This document shows, piece after piece, positions 53,527 to 63,877 of a stretch of DNA of 64,000 bases. The notes beneath the pieces were generated by a model. That model saw only the letters and a program-made list of their open reading frames with translations, ran no database searches and was not told the DNA's origin. Position 1 is the stretch's first letter. Each line of letters starts with the position of its first letter. The position numbers and the translations under genes are program-made. The stretch is from Alteromonas sp. ASW11-130 (GTDB lineage Bacteria; Pseudomonadota; Gammaproteobacteria; Enterobacterales; Alteromonadaceae): positions 28,297 through 92,296 of the forward strand of contig NZ_JAPFRE010000041.1 in the NCBI RefSeq assembly GCF_026183735.1. Reading direction: 5' to 3'.

Positions 53527-55452
53527 GTGTTCACTTTAAAAACAACAACAATAAATATTGAACCAATAATCAATTATCTTGTGGCCAGCCTGTTTTTTCT
53601 TATCCTGATTGGTATAGCACCGCCCGCGTTTTCGCAGGTTAACTCTCCCAGTCTATTCAACGAAAATGTTAGTCAGCTTTTACAGTTGACGTTGCAACGT
53701 CCTGCCGATGCAATCGATAAAGCGCAGGATGAATTGGCAATAACAACATCTCGCCAACGAAAAAGTGAGCTACATTTCGTGCTAGCACGCGCTTACAGTG
53801 AACTCCTACTGCCATTGAGAGCTCAAGAAGAAGCAGAAAAAGCACAAGCGTTGATGGATGATGATTCCAGTATCGAATTTCAACATTTCCTCACACTTTC
53901 AATCGCTGAGGCGAACGCCCTGTCCGGTCTTGCTGATGATATTGAAGGCGTAGTAAAGCGCGAGTTAACCTGGGCCAGAAAACAGCATAACTACAATATA
54001 CAAGCCTACGCCCTTCGGGTTGCCGGGCTGGTACAACTTACGCTTAACTCGTCTGATAAAGCTTTGTCGCGTTTTCAAGAAGGGTATGCGCTAGCACAAT
54101 CCCACGTTATCAGGCTTAAACCCGCCGATTTTGCTTATTGGATTGCCATGGTCTATGAAAACCGTGGGGAGCCAAAATTAGCGATACCCTATTTCAAAGA
54201 AGCGCAGGGATATTATCAAAAGCAGGCTTTATCGGTCGGTAAAGTGCGCACCGAGATTGGTTTAGGGAAAGCACTTATTGCCTTAGGCCAAACGAATGAT
54301 GGGTTACTGGTATTACGAGATGCAGCTGAACTTGCGCTTGAGATTCAGGACTTACAAGGAGTGGCAAACAGTTATCAGCACATTGCTGAACAATTGATAC
54401 TGCGAAATGAAGCTGAACAGGCGGAACCTTTTTTACAAGATGCCCTGATCATATTTAACGATGGCCATAATCCATTTATGCAGATCGCGGTGCTATTGGC
54501 CCTAGCTGAAGTTAGTTTGCAAACAGATACTTCCACTGACGCTAAAGCCTACTTGCACCGTGCACTAGAACTTGCTGAAGGTGACTCATTTCTGGCGCAG
54601 CGCATTGAAATTAACCGTAAAATGGCAAGGGTTTTAGCTAAACAGGCCGACTATCCGGCTGCCTATGATTTGATGGTAAACAACGCGACTGCGCAGGGTA
54701 AGTTATTTAAAGAGCGAAACAGTAAACGGTTATTGAGACTAAAAACAGAATTTGAAGTTGAACAGCAACAAATTCAAAACGCATTGCTAACCGAGCAAAA
54801 CTTACGTCAGCGCGCGGAAATCCGGTCTCGTCAAGAAACCCAAAAATACGGTTTCGTACTGATTTTTCTTTTAATAGTAATTACCTTACTTTTACTATGG
54901 CTATACATAAAGAGTAAACGTCACCGTCAACGACTGGAGGCACTCGCAAACGAAGATATGCTAACCACTCTGCTAACGCGCAGAAAGGCGCTGGATTTGA
55001 TTGATCAACAGTTAAAACTAGCTCAACGTCATAATGAAACTATTTCGTTAGCAATACTGGATTTAGACCACTTCAAACAAATAAACGACGATTGTGGTCA
55101 TCAAACAGGGGACCATGTACTTCGCGCCTTTGGTATTCTTGCGACCAATACGTTTAGAAGCACCGATATATTGGGCCGTTATGGTGGTGAAGAGTTTTTG
55201 TTTGCCTTCCCTCATACTTCGATAGATCAGGTTGAAGAGATGCTGCAAAAGTTCTCGCAAACAGTGAAATCTATCCCCCAGCAGATTGATTGTCCCCAAC
55301 TCAACACGTCCGTATCAATTGGTGTGATAGAAGCCCGGGAGAAGCTCTCTACCAGTGAGCTTATTGCGTTAGCAGACGAAGCGTTATACCAAGCGAAGGT
55401 AGCTGGCCGTGACCGCATTGTACGTTATCAACCTACCCGAGCTGAAAAGTGA
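53527..55452 (+). CDS. periplasmic TPR-sensor diguanylate cyclase (GGDEF)
   Basis: This 641-residue protein starts at a GTG and has an N-terminal signal peptide/anchor (about residues 18-37). Residues 40-400 form a run of TPR-type helical repeats exposed to the periplasm, followed by a coiled-coil linker and a membrane segment at about 442-460. The cytoplasmic GGDEF domain then has AILDLDHFKQIND (metal site), GGEEF at 553-557 and RSTD at 544-547, the product-inhibition site. Catalytic residues are complete, so it should make cyclic di-GMP in response to a periplasmic partner. It precedes polB by 27 bases; a shared transcript is possible but not functionally obvious. Confidence 0.88.
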   Translation: MFTLKTTTINIEPIINYLVASLFFLILIGIAPPAFSQVNSPSLFNENVSQLLQLTLQRPADAIDKAQDELAITTSRQRKSELHFVLARAYSELLLPLRAQEEAEKAQALMDDDSSIEFQHFLTLSIAEANALSGLADDIEGVVKRELTWARKQHNYNIQAYALRVAGLVQLTLNSSDKALSRFQEGYALAQSHVIRLKPADFAYWIAMVYENRGEPKLAIPYFKEAQGYYQKQALSVGKVRTEIGLGKALIALGQTNDGLLVLRDAAELALEIQDLQGVANSYQHIAEQLILRNEAEQAEPFLQDALIIFNDGHNPFMQIAVLLALAEVSLQTDTSTDAKAYLHRALELAEGDSFLAQRIEINRKMARVLAKQADYPAAYDLMVNNATAQGKLFKERNSKRLLRLKTEFEVEQQQIQNALLTEQNLRQRAEIRSRQETQKYGFVLIFLLIVITLLLLWLYIKSKRHRQRLEALANEDMLTTLLTRRKALDLIDQQLKLAQRHNETISLAILDLDHFKQINDDCGHQTGDHVLRAFGILATNTFRSTDILGRYGGEEFLFAFPHTSIDQVEEMLQKFSQTVKSIPQQIDCPQLNTSVSIGVIEAREKLSTSELIALADEALYQAKVAGRDRIVRYQPTRAEK

Positions 55453-55479
55453 ATAACGTAATCGCTTTTCCCCTCTAAA

Positions 55480-57819
55480 GTGCACAAAGGATTCATTCTG
55501 ACAAAGCGCGTCATTCAATCCCCTCAAGGCGAGCGGATTGAATTATGGGTAGCGTCGCCCGATGGACCACAAAGAATTGTGAGCGAACCCCAACTAAGTG
55601 TGTGTTTTGTAGGCGCATCGGCTCAATCCCGTTTAAACAGGGTGTGCAGCTTAGCGGGGATTCCAGTGGGTTTCGAACCTTCATCTTTAACTACGCTCGA
55701 ACAACACCTGGTGACGGTGGTTCGGTCTCGGTCAGAGCAACAGCTTCGGCAAGTGCGTAAGTTAGCGACTGAAGAAGGCATTATTCTCTATGAGGCCGAC
55801 CTAAAATTAGCCGACCGTTATTTGATGGAGCGTTTTGCGTATGGCTCCATTGATTACACTTTCACAAGCAAATCGCATAGCAATCTACCTGAGGTAAAGG
55901 TCAAAGGGGGGAATTATCGTCCTTCGCTTACCTCGCTCTCACTAGACATCGAATGTGACGAATTTGAATCCCTTTATTCAGTCGCTCTTGTTGGTGAAAA
56001 TTGGAAAGAAGTCATTATCAACCATACCGATATTGCTAATGCCAGTTCAGAAGACTACACCCTGACTGTGGTTAATTCCGAAAAAGCTTTACTAAAAGCG
56101 CTGCGCCACTCCATCCAAGCAGCCGATCCCGATCTGATTTTAGGATGGAACATTAAACAATTCGATTTTGCGGTACTCGCTCGAAGAGCTAAGTTATGTG
56201 GTGTGGCGTTAAAGTTAGGCCGCGATAGTAGCGAACTATCGGTTTCGCAATGGGAGTCGGGGCAGACAATAGTCAATATTGCAGGCCGCTCGATAGTGGA
56301 TGGCATTGAAGCCCTCAAGAGCATGGCATTTTACTTTGAATCATTTTCATTGCAGTTTGTAGCTACAGCCTTATTAGGTAAACAAAAGCTAATTCATGAA
56401 GACGATCAGTTAGCCGCTATAAAATCTCTTTATCAATCGGCGCCCACCAAGCTGGCTCGGTATAACTTTGAAGACTGCGTGTTGGTCAATGAAATTGCGA
56501 CGCGTACCGAATTAATTGACTACCTCACCCTTCGTTCTCGTTTGACGGGACTGGAACTGAGTCGTCCCGGAGGCTCCGTTGCCGCCTTCTTAAATTTATA
56601 CCTACCGCGCATGCATCGAGCTGGGTACGTGTGTGGTATACGCCCAGAAAATGGCGGGCTGGCCAGTCCAGGCGGTTACGTTATGAGCTCCATTCCGGGG
56701 CTCTATAAAAATGTTCTGGTGCTGGATTTTAAGAGCCTGTATCCATCTATTATCCGAACTTTTAAAATAGACCCAGTGGGTTTAGCTGAAGGTTTGGCGC
56801 ACCCTGATGAAGCAATTGAAGGATTTAAGGGAGCTAAATTTTCGCGTACAACACATTTTTTGCCCGATATTATTACCCAACTCTGGCAAGAGCGTGATGA
56901 AGCTAAAAAAGCGCACGATCAGGCACGCTCTCAGGCCATTAAAATCCTAATGAATTCTTTTTACGGTGTATTAGGTAGCGGAGGCTGTCCTTTATATGAC
57001 CCGCGTTTAGCCAGTTCAATTACATTACGTGGCCACGATATTATGTTAACCACAAAGCAGTGGATAGAAGATGCAGGGTTCAAAGTTATCTATGGGGATA
57101 CTGACTCAACCTTCGTTCACGTGGGAGATGAACTGACGAGTAGTGAGGGTAAGCATATCGGGAATGAATTGCAGCAATTAATTAATCAGCGATGGGTTGA
57201 AGAATTGCAATCGCAGTTACAATTACAATGCGATCTCGAAATAGAGTTTGAAACGTATTTTGAGCAATTTTTTATGCCCACGATTCGAAATTCAGAACAG
57301 GGAAGTAAAAAACGTTACGCAGGAATGATTGACGAAGATGGAAAACAAAAGCTGATATTTAAAGGCCTTGAGAATGTACGTTCAGACTGGACGTCAATGG
57401 CCAGATCTTTTCAACATCAACTCTATGCGTGTGTATTTAATCAAAGGCCTGTTCAGCAACTTATTCTCACGTTAATTGAACGCCTAAAAGCGGGCGAACT
57501 TGATAGTAAACTCACCTACACGAAGCGACTGCGCAAACCTACTCATCAATATGTAAAAAATGTGCCGCCCCACGTAAGGGCGGCAAAACAGGAGGACGAA
57601 ACTCGTTTAACCCAGGGGTTACCGCTCAAATATAATCGTTCTACTGTAGTCAAATACGTTATGACGATGCAGGGACCTCAAACAGTAACGTCGGTTAATA
57701 GCCCGCTCGATTATGACCATTATGTAGAAAAACAAATTAAACCTATCGCCGAAAGTATTCTACCGCTCATCGGCGTCGAGTTTGAAAAATTGATTAACTC
57801 TCAAATGGGTTTGTTTTGA
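55480..57819 (+). CDS. polB: DNA polymerase II (family B)
   Basis: This 779-residue polymerase is close to E. coli Pol II (783 residues). It starts at a GTG. The proofreading exonuclease has SLDIECDEF (Asp156, Glu158; ExoI) and ILGWNIKQFDF (ExoII). The polymerase has DFKSLYPSIIRTF (motif A, Asp about 416), KILMNSFYGVLG (motif B) and YGDTDSTFVHV (motif C, Asp540 and Asp542). It works in repair and translesion synthesis. E. coli polB is SOS-regulated; here no LexA box is apparent between the upstream gene and the start, though the DNA was not scanned by program. It converges with the RND adaptor gene, the two stops being 3 bases apart. Confidence 0.95.
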   Translation: MHKGFILTKRVIQSPQGERIELWVASPDGPQRIVSEPQLSVCFVGASAQSRLNRVCSLAGIPVGFEPSSLTTLEQHLVTVVRSRSEQQLRQVRKLATEEGIILYEADLKLADRYLMERFAYGSIDYTFTSKSHSNLPEVKVKGGNYRPSLTSLSLDIECDEFESLYSVALVGENWKEVIINHTDIANASSEDYTLTVVNSEKALLKALRHSIQAADPDLILGWNIKQFDFAVLARRAKLCGVALKLGRDSSELSVSQWESGQTIVNIAGRSIVDGIEALKSMAFYFESFSLQFVATALLGKQKLIHEDDQLAAIKSLYQSAPTKLARYNFEDCVLVNEIATRTELIDYLTLRSRLTGLELSRPGGSVAAFLNLYLPRMHRAGYVCGIRPENGGLASPGGYVMSSIPGLYKNVLVLDFKSLYPSIIRTFKIDPVGLAEGLAHPDEAIEGFKGAKFSRTTHFLPDIITQLWQERDEAKKAHDQARSQAIKILMNSFYGVLGSGGCPLYDPRLASSITLRGHDIMLTTKQWIEDAGFKVIYGDTDSTFVHVGDELTSSEGKHIGNELQQLINQRWVEELQSQLQLQCDLEIEFETYFEQFFMPTIRNSEQGSKKRYAGMIDEDGKQKLIFKGLENVRSDWTSMARSFQHQLYACVFNQRPVQQLILTLIERLKAGELDSKLTYTKRLRKPTHQYVKNVPPHVRAAKQEDETRLTQGLPLKYNRSTVVKYVMTMQGPQTVTSVNSPLDYDHYVEKQIKPIAESILPLIGVEFEKLINSQMGLF

Positions 57820-57822
57820 TTG

Positions 57823-58911
57823 TTAACTATCGGTTTTCGCCGTAATCATGGTGCCGCCGCCACTTAGCCGTACCTTTTGACCAGGTTGTAACCGCTCGGC
57901 GCCTCTCGTTATTACGGGTTGGGTTGCCTCAAACTCTCCAAACACTTCGATTCGCTCACCTACCCCGATGCCAGTTGTGACAGCTATCTGCTGAGCCTCA
58001 TTGTCTCCATTGATCTGGTAAATGAACGCGCCTGTTTTTCGGAGTACTAACGCGTCCCGCGGCACGGTCATACCATAATGTTTTTCACTATGAGGAAGCG
58101 ACACGCGAATGGCACTACCTATTGGAAAGTCTGTAGGTTTAAGTGCGACACGTAATTCCATCATACGCGAGTTGGCATTGCCTACGGGTACGACTGCAGT
58201 TACTCTTTCTAAGACTTCACGATTATTATTTTTTACCCTTACATGTAAGCCATCAGAGACAAAAGGTATTACGGTAAGTGGCGCTCGAATAGCAGCTTCA
58301 ACCTGAGTGGGATCAACGATCCGCAGGAGCGCCTGACCAGTACTGATAAATTCTCCCGGCGATTGCAAACGCTCAACTACCAATGTATCAAACGGAGCGC
58401 GCACCTCGCTTTGTGCAATTTGGTATTCAGTCATTTTTTTTGATGCTTTTGCCTGCGCTAACTCCTGCCGAGCAATCTCGAGTTCCGCCGCCGTTTCATC
58501 AAGTTGGTCTTTAGAAACGTTCTGTTGCTCTGCCATAGACAAAAAACGGTCTAATTTTCGATGCGCCAAAGACACCCTGGCCTCCCATTTCGCAATATTT
58601 GCCTTGTCCTGCGCTAAACTTAGCTGTAGGCGCTGATCGTCAAGTTTTATCAAAACCTCACCTATGCTAACCCGTTGTCCCACCTCTGCCATCCAGATGA
58701 CACGGCCAGCCACTTCAGAGGCTATCTGTGCGTCTTCCCGACTCACCACTGTGCCAGGCACCCATAGCTGCTCTGCTATTTCCTCTTGTAAAATTTGATC
58801 CACTTCAACGAGTGTTGCCGGCGGTAAAGGCGGTTCCTGCGCAGCGGCTGGGAAACCAAGACCTATCGACAATATCGAGACTGCGAGAGGCTTAATAAAA
58901 ATCCTATTCAT
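57823..58911 (-). CDS. RND efflux periplasmic adaptor (membrane fusion protein)
   Basis: This 362-residue adaptor has a signal peptide ending near AAAQ (residue 25), a lipoyl/barrel-sandwich half (GTVVSREDAQIASEVAGRVIWMAEVGQRVSIGEVLIKLDD), and a helical hairpin of about 80 residues (QDKANIAKWEARVSLAHRKLDRF ... EYQIAQSEVRAPFDTLV). Its partner half, a beta-barrel and a C-terminal membrane-proximal domain (GIGVGERIEVFG) follow. It links the inner-membrane RND pump to an outer-membrane channel. It starts 9 bases after the pump gene's stop, so they are one operon. The TolC-type channel is not in the window. Substrates are unknown. Confidence 0.9.
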   Translation of the reverse strand: MNRIFIKPLAVSILSIGLGFPAAAQEPPLPPATLVEVDQILQEEIAEQLWVPGTVVSREDAQIASEVAGRVIWMAEVGQRVSIGEVLIKLDDQRLQLSLAQDKANIAKWEARVSLAHRKLDRFLSMAEQQNVSKDQLDETAAELEIARQELAQAKASKKMTEYQIAQSEVRAPFDTLVVERLQSPGEFISTGQALLRIVDPTQVEAAIRAPLTVIPFVSDGLHVRVKNNNREVLERVTAVVPVGNANSRMMELRVALKPTDFPIGSAIRVSLPHSEKHYGMTVPRDALVLRKTGAFIYQINGDNEAQQIAVTTGIGVGERIEVFGEFEATQPVITRGAERLQPGQKVRLSGGGTMITAKTDS

Positions 58912-58920
58912 AATAATACC

Positions 58921-61900
58921 TTACATTTTGTCTTCAAATTTGTGTTGCTTTGCACTAAGTAGTGGACTGGTGCCTCTCTGTGTCAGTGACGCATTTTTTT
59001 TCCATGGAAACCTGAACTCGATCTGCAATAACGTAGGTAATAGAAGCAACGTGAAAACAGTACTCACTGCCATCCCCCCCACGATGACAGCGGCCATACC
59101 TCGGTAAATCACACTGCCGGCACCAGGAAGCAATAGTAACGGCAGCATCCCGAATAGCGATGTGAGAGTGCTCATGAAAATAGGACGTAGACGAACCAAA
59201 ATAGCTTGATGCACAGAATCGCGTCGATTCAACCCATCTCGTTCACCGATACGTGTTTGATGCACTAGAAGAATCGCGTTATTGACGACTAAACCGAGCA
59301 GAATGACAAAGCCGATCATTGTTAACAAATCCATAGGCTGGAATTGAACAAGATTCATTATTCGAATAGCGGCAATGCCTCCTACCGTTGCCAGCGGTAG
59401 TGCTAACGCTACTAATAAACTGTCTTTAAACGAACGAAACAACCCAGCCATGAGCACTACCAGTAACCCCATTGCTAATAAGAAGTTTTGACTCATTGTT
59501 TTAACTGCCGTTTTCAGGCTATCAGCGCTTCCTCCAAAACTAATATTGCCATTAGGGGGCATTACGGCTCTTATTTGCGGTTCAATTTTTTCTTCGATAA
59601 TTGCCATCGCTTCTTCAAGCGTTATTCCTTCAGGAGGATTGAAATTTAATGATAGGGTACGGCGACGATCAATACGTTGTATGCGCGTGGGTCCTACATT
59701 GCGTTCGACCGCTACAAGCTCCCCTAACTGCACCATTTCTCCACTTGGTGTGACGATGGGAGTAGCGGCGAGCTCTTCAGGAGTTGCCCAGTCTTGAGCG
59801 CGGAATATTATATTGAGACGTTTTATACCATCAAAGTATTCACCTACATACATTCCATCCCCCATAGCACGAACTAGTTCTGCCATGTGTGAACGACTAT
59901 ACCCTACTTCCATAATTCGGCTGTCCTGCGGAATAAATTGCAATTGGGGTTCTGACTGTTCAAGTGGGGGGTTAGAACGAACTTGGGAACCTGGGAAGGT
60001 TTCTTTTATTAATTCCATTCCTCTGTGCGCTGCAACCACCAACCCCTCCTGGTCCGTCCCTTGTAAATGCACGTCAATTGAGCGACCGTTACCAAAACCA
60101 CCAAAAAGGTTTCCCTGTCTTGCAAAGGTTTGGGTATCTGGAAGATCTTTAAGAATTTCATCTTTGACTAAGGTTTCAAGCTCTTTTACTTTGTCCTGAT
60201 CTTGCGCCCGTACACCTAACGTCCCGCCGTTTGTCCATGTGATGATGTAATAGTTTTTAAGAGCGGGCGTTTTTTCCCCATCCATATAAGGCTGTAATCT
60301 TTCTGCTACTTTGGGCATGATCTCGTGTGCAATGAACTGATTACTTGCCCCAGCCGGAAAGTTAAAGAATGCATCAACGGCATCTCGTTTTACAGGAGGC
60401 AAATAGTCAAGCTTTGGAAACATCACAATACTGGCTGAAATAGGTATGGCCATTAAGGCAAGCGCGAGACTAATTCTTTTAACGTTACTATTGGTTAACT
60501 TCATTATTCCTGCTGCAATACGCACCCAAAGACTTTGGAGTCTGTCTTCTGGCTGAGGCGAACTTAATATTTTACTGGCGATAACCGGTAACACTGTAAC
60601 TGCTACAAGCAGCGAAATAGTGACAGCAATAGCAATGGTTAATGCCAAGTCAGCAAACAGTTGCCCTTCGACATCTTTTATAAATATGACAGGAATGAAA
60701 ATGGCGACCGTCGTTGCTGTCGATGCCATCAATGCGCCGAACACCTCCTTTGTTCCCACATAGCTTGCCTCGGCTTCGTCTGCCATTTTCTTTTGTTTTT
60801 GGACTATGTTTTCAAGTACTACGATGGCAGCATCTAAAACCATTCCTACAGCAAAGGCCAATCCTGCTAATGAGATTACATTTAACGATCGACCTGTCAC
60901 TTTTAATACTACAAAGGTACTCAGTAGCGAAATCGGAATCGCCATAGCGACAATAAGTGTCGCTCGCATTTGCCGTAAGAACAGCCACAAAACACCAATC
61001 GCGAGCAGCACACCGATGAACAGATTACTGGTTACCAGATTAATAGCTCTATAGATAAATACTGATGCGTCAAATGATTGCACCATGGTAAGCTTTTCGT
61101 CTGCGAGCATATTTTGATTAATGGCGTCAACTTTATCCTTCACTGCCAACAACGTAGCCAAAACGTTCGCATCATTTTCGCGGCTGATTCTGATTGATAT
61201 TGCGGGATTGCCATTCTGGATACTCACACTGTCATCGTCGGCTCTTTGTATACGAATATCCGCTATGTCTCTTAAGTGAATAGGGCTTCCATTGCGCCAC
61301 TCAAGTATCATATCGCCCATTTTCTGCGGTTCGTATTTACCTTCAAAGCGCAGTGTATAACGCCTGCGCCCCACTTCGACAAATCCCCCCGACACATCGG
61401 TAGAGTTGCCTAAATAACGGGTTATTTGCGTCAGATCTATGCCCAATTCCGCTGCTTTATAAGGATCAAATATAATTTGAAACTCTTGTTCCCCACCAAC
61501 CCCGCTTTGCATTTGAGCACTGGCAACCCCAGGAATAGCTTCTAATTGGGGCTTTATTTCGTCATCAAAATAAGTGACGTAGTAATTTATTTCATTGGGA
61601 TTGCCCGGTAGCTTTTGTAGGAAGAAATAGGTGAGTGCCGGTGCGTCACCGCCACCTCCGCCGAGGAATATATTGGGAGAAAGGGCGTCTCGGGGAAGAG
61701 GGGGTACACGGTTCATCCTACTGACTACTTCGATAAGTGTTTTTTGCATATCTGTTTCAAGGTCAAAACGCAGATTAATCCATGCGTTTCCCTGATTCGC
61801 CCAGGCCGACATACTGTGCAATCCAGCAATCCCCTGCAAAACCTCTTCCTGGGGTTCGATTATTTCTGACTCTATTTCTTCTGGTGAAGCGGCGCGCCAG

Positions 61901-62049
61901 CTCGTTTGTATAGATATTTGAGGACGTTCAATATCTGGGAAAAGCTGAATAGGAAGTTTGAATAAGCTGTAAAATCCGAGTGCAGCGATTAAAGCAACGA
62001 CAATTGTTACCCCTGAGGCATTTTTGATTGCAGTACGTGTGATATCCAT
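58921..62049 (-). CDS. RND-family multidrug efflux permease (HAE1-like)
   Basis: This 1042-residue protein has 12 membrane segments in the RND arrangement, with two large periplasmic loops. The N-terminus MDITRTAIKNASGVTIVVALIAALGFYSLFKLPIQLFPDIERPQI matches the family, as do the transmembrane-4 run GLAFAVGMVLDAAIVVLENI (proton-relay Asp) and IGFVILLGLVVNNAILLVHQ in TM10. These should allow drug/proton antiport out of the periplasm. Length is normal (about 1040). The divergent promoter region to the EF-hand gene lies upstream. No regulator gene (TetR type) sits next to it. Substrates cannot be predicted. Confidence 0.92.
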   Translation of the reverse strand: MDITRTAIKNASGVTIVVALIAALGFYSLFKLPIQLFPDIERPQISIQTSWRAASPEEIESEIIEPQEEVLQGIAGLHSMSAWANQGNAWINLRFDLETDMQKTLIEVVSRMNRVPPLPRDALSPNIFLGGGGGDAPALTYFFLQKLPGNPNEINYYVTYFDDEIKPQLEAIPGVASAQMQSGVGGEQEFQIIFDPYKAAELGIDLTQITRYLGNSTDVSGGFVEVGRRRYTLRFEGKYEPQKMGDMILEWRNGSPIHLRDIADIRIQRADDDSVSIQNGNPAISIRISRENDANVLATLLAVKDKVDAINQNMLADEKLTMVQSFDASVFIYRAINLVTSNLFIGVLLAIGVLWLFLRQMRATLIVAMAIPISLLSTFVVLKVTGRSLNVISLAGLAFAVGMVLDAAIVVLENIVQKQKKMADEAEASYVGTKEVFGALMASTATTVAIFIPVIFIKDVEGQLFADLALTIAIAVTISLLVAVTVLPVIASKILSSPQPEDRLQSLWVRIAAGIMKLTNSNVKRISLALALMAIPISASIVMFPKLDYLPPVKRDAVDAFFNFPAGASNQFIAHEIMPKVAERLQPYMDGEKTPALKNYYIITWTNGGTLGVRAQDQDKVKELETLVKDEILKDLPDTQTFARQGNLFGGFGNGRSIDVHLQGTDQEGLVVAAHRGMELIKETFPGSQVRSNPPLEQSEPQLQFIPQDSRIMEVGYSRSHMAELVRAMGDGMYVGEYFDGIKRLNIIFRAQDWATPEELAATPIVTPSGEMVQLGELVAVERNVGPTRIQRIDRRRTLSLNFNPPEGITLEEAMAIIEEKIEPQIRAVMPPNGNISFGGSADSLKTAVKTMSQNFLLAMGLLVVLMAGLFRSFKDSLLVALALPLATVGGIAAIRIMNLVQFQPMDLLTMIGFVILLGLVVNNAILLVHQTRIGERDGLNRRDSVHQAILVRLRPIFMSTLTSLFGMLPLLLLPGAGSVIYRGMAAVIVGGMAVSTVFTLLLLPTLLQIEFRFPWKKNASLTQRGTSPLLSAKQHKFEDKM

Positions 62050-62426
62050 AAAAATAACTTGATATTGAATCCGATGAATTAACTATAAGTCGCAACGGTC
62101 CCGTAAAAAGTTTATTTCCGCCAATCGCAGACTTTTTGAGGTAAATGGTAGGAAAGAATTTGGTCGCAAACTTATTGAGATTAATGGTCGTAAGAATTCT
62201 ACAAGTCACCGCTTAGCAACCAAAATCAAGCAAAATCTCAAAATGGGTACTGTGAATTTTTTTCTGATCACGTGTTGCAGATAAGTAACGTGGGCGAACT
62301 CTGTTTTGTTAGAAACATAATTATATCGCTGTAATATATACTTTTTTCTTATTGGCTTAGCTGATGCATAAAAAGCAGAAGGAAGTAACTTATGCCAGAT
62401 TTATTATGGAAGCCAAGGAGATTTTT
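62050..62426. other. divergent promoter region between RND and EF-hand genes
   Basis: I see no gene, RNA or clear operator. The segment is AT-rich and carries the ribosome site AAGGAG at 62415-62420 for the next gene. Confidence 0.4.
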
Positions 62427-63017
62427 ATGAATAAACTACTTATATCCGCTGCAGTTATTGCTACCGTAACTGCTTGCACACCAGCGCACGAGAATCTGAA
62501 AATTGATACCAACTTCGCTAATTTAGATAAGGACCAAAATGGCTATCTCACAGAAAAAGAGACAGAAAGCCAAGCAATCGCTAATTACTTTGAAAAGATC
62601 GATGTAGATATGAACAGACGCATTAGTGTTAACGAATTCAATGATTACCTGACAACTACGCCGGAAGTTTTTGAAGAAAATGTGCAAGCAGCAGCTGTAG
62701 TCGATTTAGAAAGAGATTCATTAAGAGAAAATAACGATCGTTCAGACTATGCCAACGAAGCCAATAACACTGAAAAAGAAATGCAGACCACTAAAAACGA
62801 AGAATTTACAACAGAGAATGACGCGCACCTCATGGCAGCAAGTGAGTTTGACATGATTGATACAGACCGCAACGGAGAATTATCAAAGTCCGAAGCTGCT
62901 ATGAGCGGCCTAGTAGAAGAATTCAGCCGAATCGATGAAAACAACGATCAGTTAATTACTATGGTCGAATTTTCAAATTATCAGAATAGAGGACAACATA
63001 AAAATGACGGTGAATAA
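62427..63017 (+). CDS. EF-hand calcium-binding lipoprotein
   Basis: This lipoprotein of about 196 residues starts at the ATG at 62427 after AAGGAG. Lipobox VTAC (Cys17) anchors it to a membrane. Four EF-hand-type loops are visible: DKDQNGYLTEKE (34-45), DVDMNRRISVNE (59-70, with Arg in the usual Gly position), DTDRNGELSKSE and DENNDQLITMVE. The second and fourth lack the central Gly, so calcium affinity may differ. An acidic, Glu/Asn-rich linker separates the two pairs. Its likely role is calcium binding in the periplasm or at the surface. A sequence fragment after its stop looks like a further, decayed EF-hand piece (see findings). Confidence 0.82.
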   Translation: MNKLLISAAVIATVTACTPAHENLKIDTNFANLDKDQNGYLTEKETESQAIANYFEKIDVDMNRRISVNEFNDYLTTTPEVFEENVQAAAVVDLERDSLRENNDRSDYANEANNTEKEMQTTKNEEFTTENDAHLMAASEFDMIDTDRNGELSKSEAAMSGLVEEFSRIDENNDQLITMVEFSNYQNRGQHKNDGE

Positions 63018-63453
63018 CCGAGGATAAATAGTGCCGTCAATATTAGTGCGCAGACAGAAAGGAATGTATCGAATAAAGACGAATTCATGCAGGCAAGCTA
63101 TGTAAGAGTGTAAAAGGATATCCGTATGCCAATTTCAGTCAAATTCGTCGAGCAGTTACTTGTAGGTTGAGATATACCAGAAGACATTTTTGGCGACGCT
63201 GTTCTGCTCTAGCAGCTTACTATAAAAAGGTTGCTGAACGAGCGCTAAAAGCCGTAAAGGAGTTCCATTTGGGGAGCGCTTCCAACAATATGAATGGTAA
63301 CGCGCCTCTGTATTACCTTCTGGCACATCGACGTTTAGAAAAACGATCCTTTTAGTCGTGTCGCGAATCGCTACTTTGAAAAGATAGTATGACTTTCTGA
63401 CGTAACTTACGCCACGAAGGGCGGATAGGAATTTTTTAACAGCGGTTAAAACG
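63018..63453. other. intergenic region between the EF-hand gene and the rRNA operon
   Basis: The only frames here are short and without family features. The first ~95 bases contain a possible EF-hand-like remnant (see findings). No tRNA is recognised downstream of the 5S gene. Confidence 0.4.
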
Positions 63454-63484
63454 AAAAAAGGCCATCCATATGGATAGCCTTTTC
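63454..63484 (-). terminator. rRNA operon terminator
   Basis: On the minus strand, AAAAGGC...GCCTTTT forms a long stem around ATCCATATGGAT, followed by a T-run (the A-run at 63454-63459). It lies about 12 bases downstream of the 5S gene, at the normal place for the end of the rRNA operon. Confidence 0.85.
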
Positions 63485-63495
63485 TCTTAATGGGA

Positions 63496-63612
63496 GTTTG
63501 GCGGTGTGCTACTCTCACATGGGGAGACCCCACACTACCATCGCCGCTAATGCGTTTCACTTCTGAGTTCGGAATGGGATCAGGTGGTACCGCATCGCTA
63601 TGGCCGCCAAAC
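63496..63612 (-). rRNA. rrf: 5S ribosomal RNA
   Basis: The minus strand reads as a standard bacterial 5S rRNA of about 116 bases. It opens with TTTGGCGGCCATAGCG and has CCGAACTCAGAAGTGAAAC in the middle, then GATGGTAGTGTGGGG and TCTCCCCATGTGAGAGTAG. The ends pair (TTTGGCGG / CCGCCAAA) as the terminal helix. It follows the 23S gene and precedes the terminator. The exact ends may shift by a few bases. Confidence 0.93.
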
Positions 63613-63877
63613 AAAAAACGGTGGTTACCAACGTTATCGTCAGTAACTTAACAATTCTGGAAAATCTGATATCAATTCAATCTATTGAGTAACCTAACTT
63701 ACTCTACTTTTAGCTAGTCTTTCACACACAACACGTAATGAGCTCAATCTTGCCACCACTTTAGCGAGTAGAAAAATGGTCAGTCAATTTTACCGGTGAC
63801 CGGTACAAATCAACATCGAAGCCATTTTTCACGACTCACGCATAAGCGTGGTGGTAAAAAGCCATTTAGGCGTTGTA
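63613..63877 (-). other. 23S-5S spacer
   Basis: This 265-base spacer has no tRNA gene. It contains an inverted repeat TACCGGT-G-ACCGGTA at 63791-63805. A segment close to the 23S end may form part of the 23S processing stem with the upstream leader, which is outside this window. Confidence 0.6.

Noticed and set aside
63156..63614. 152-residue minus-strand frame
   Set aside because: It runs through the 5S rRNA gene and its terminator.
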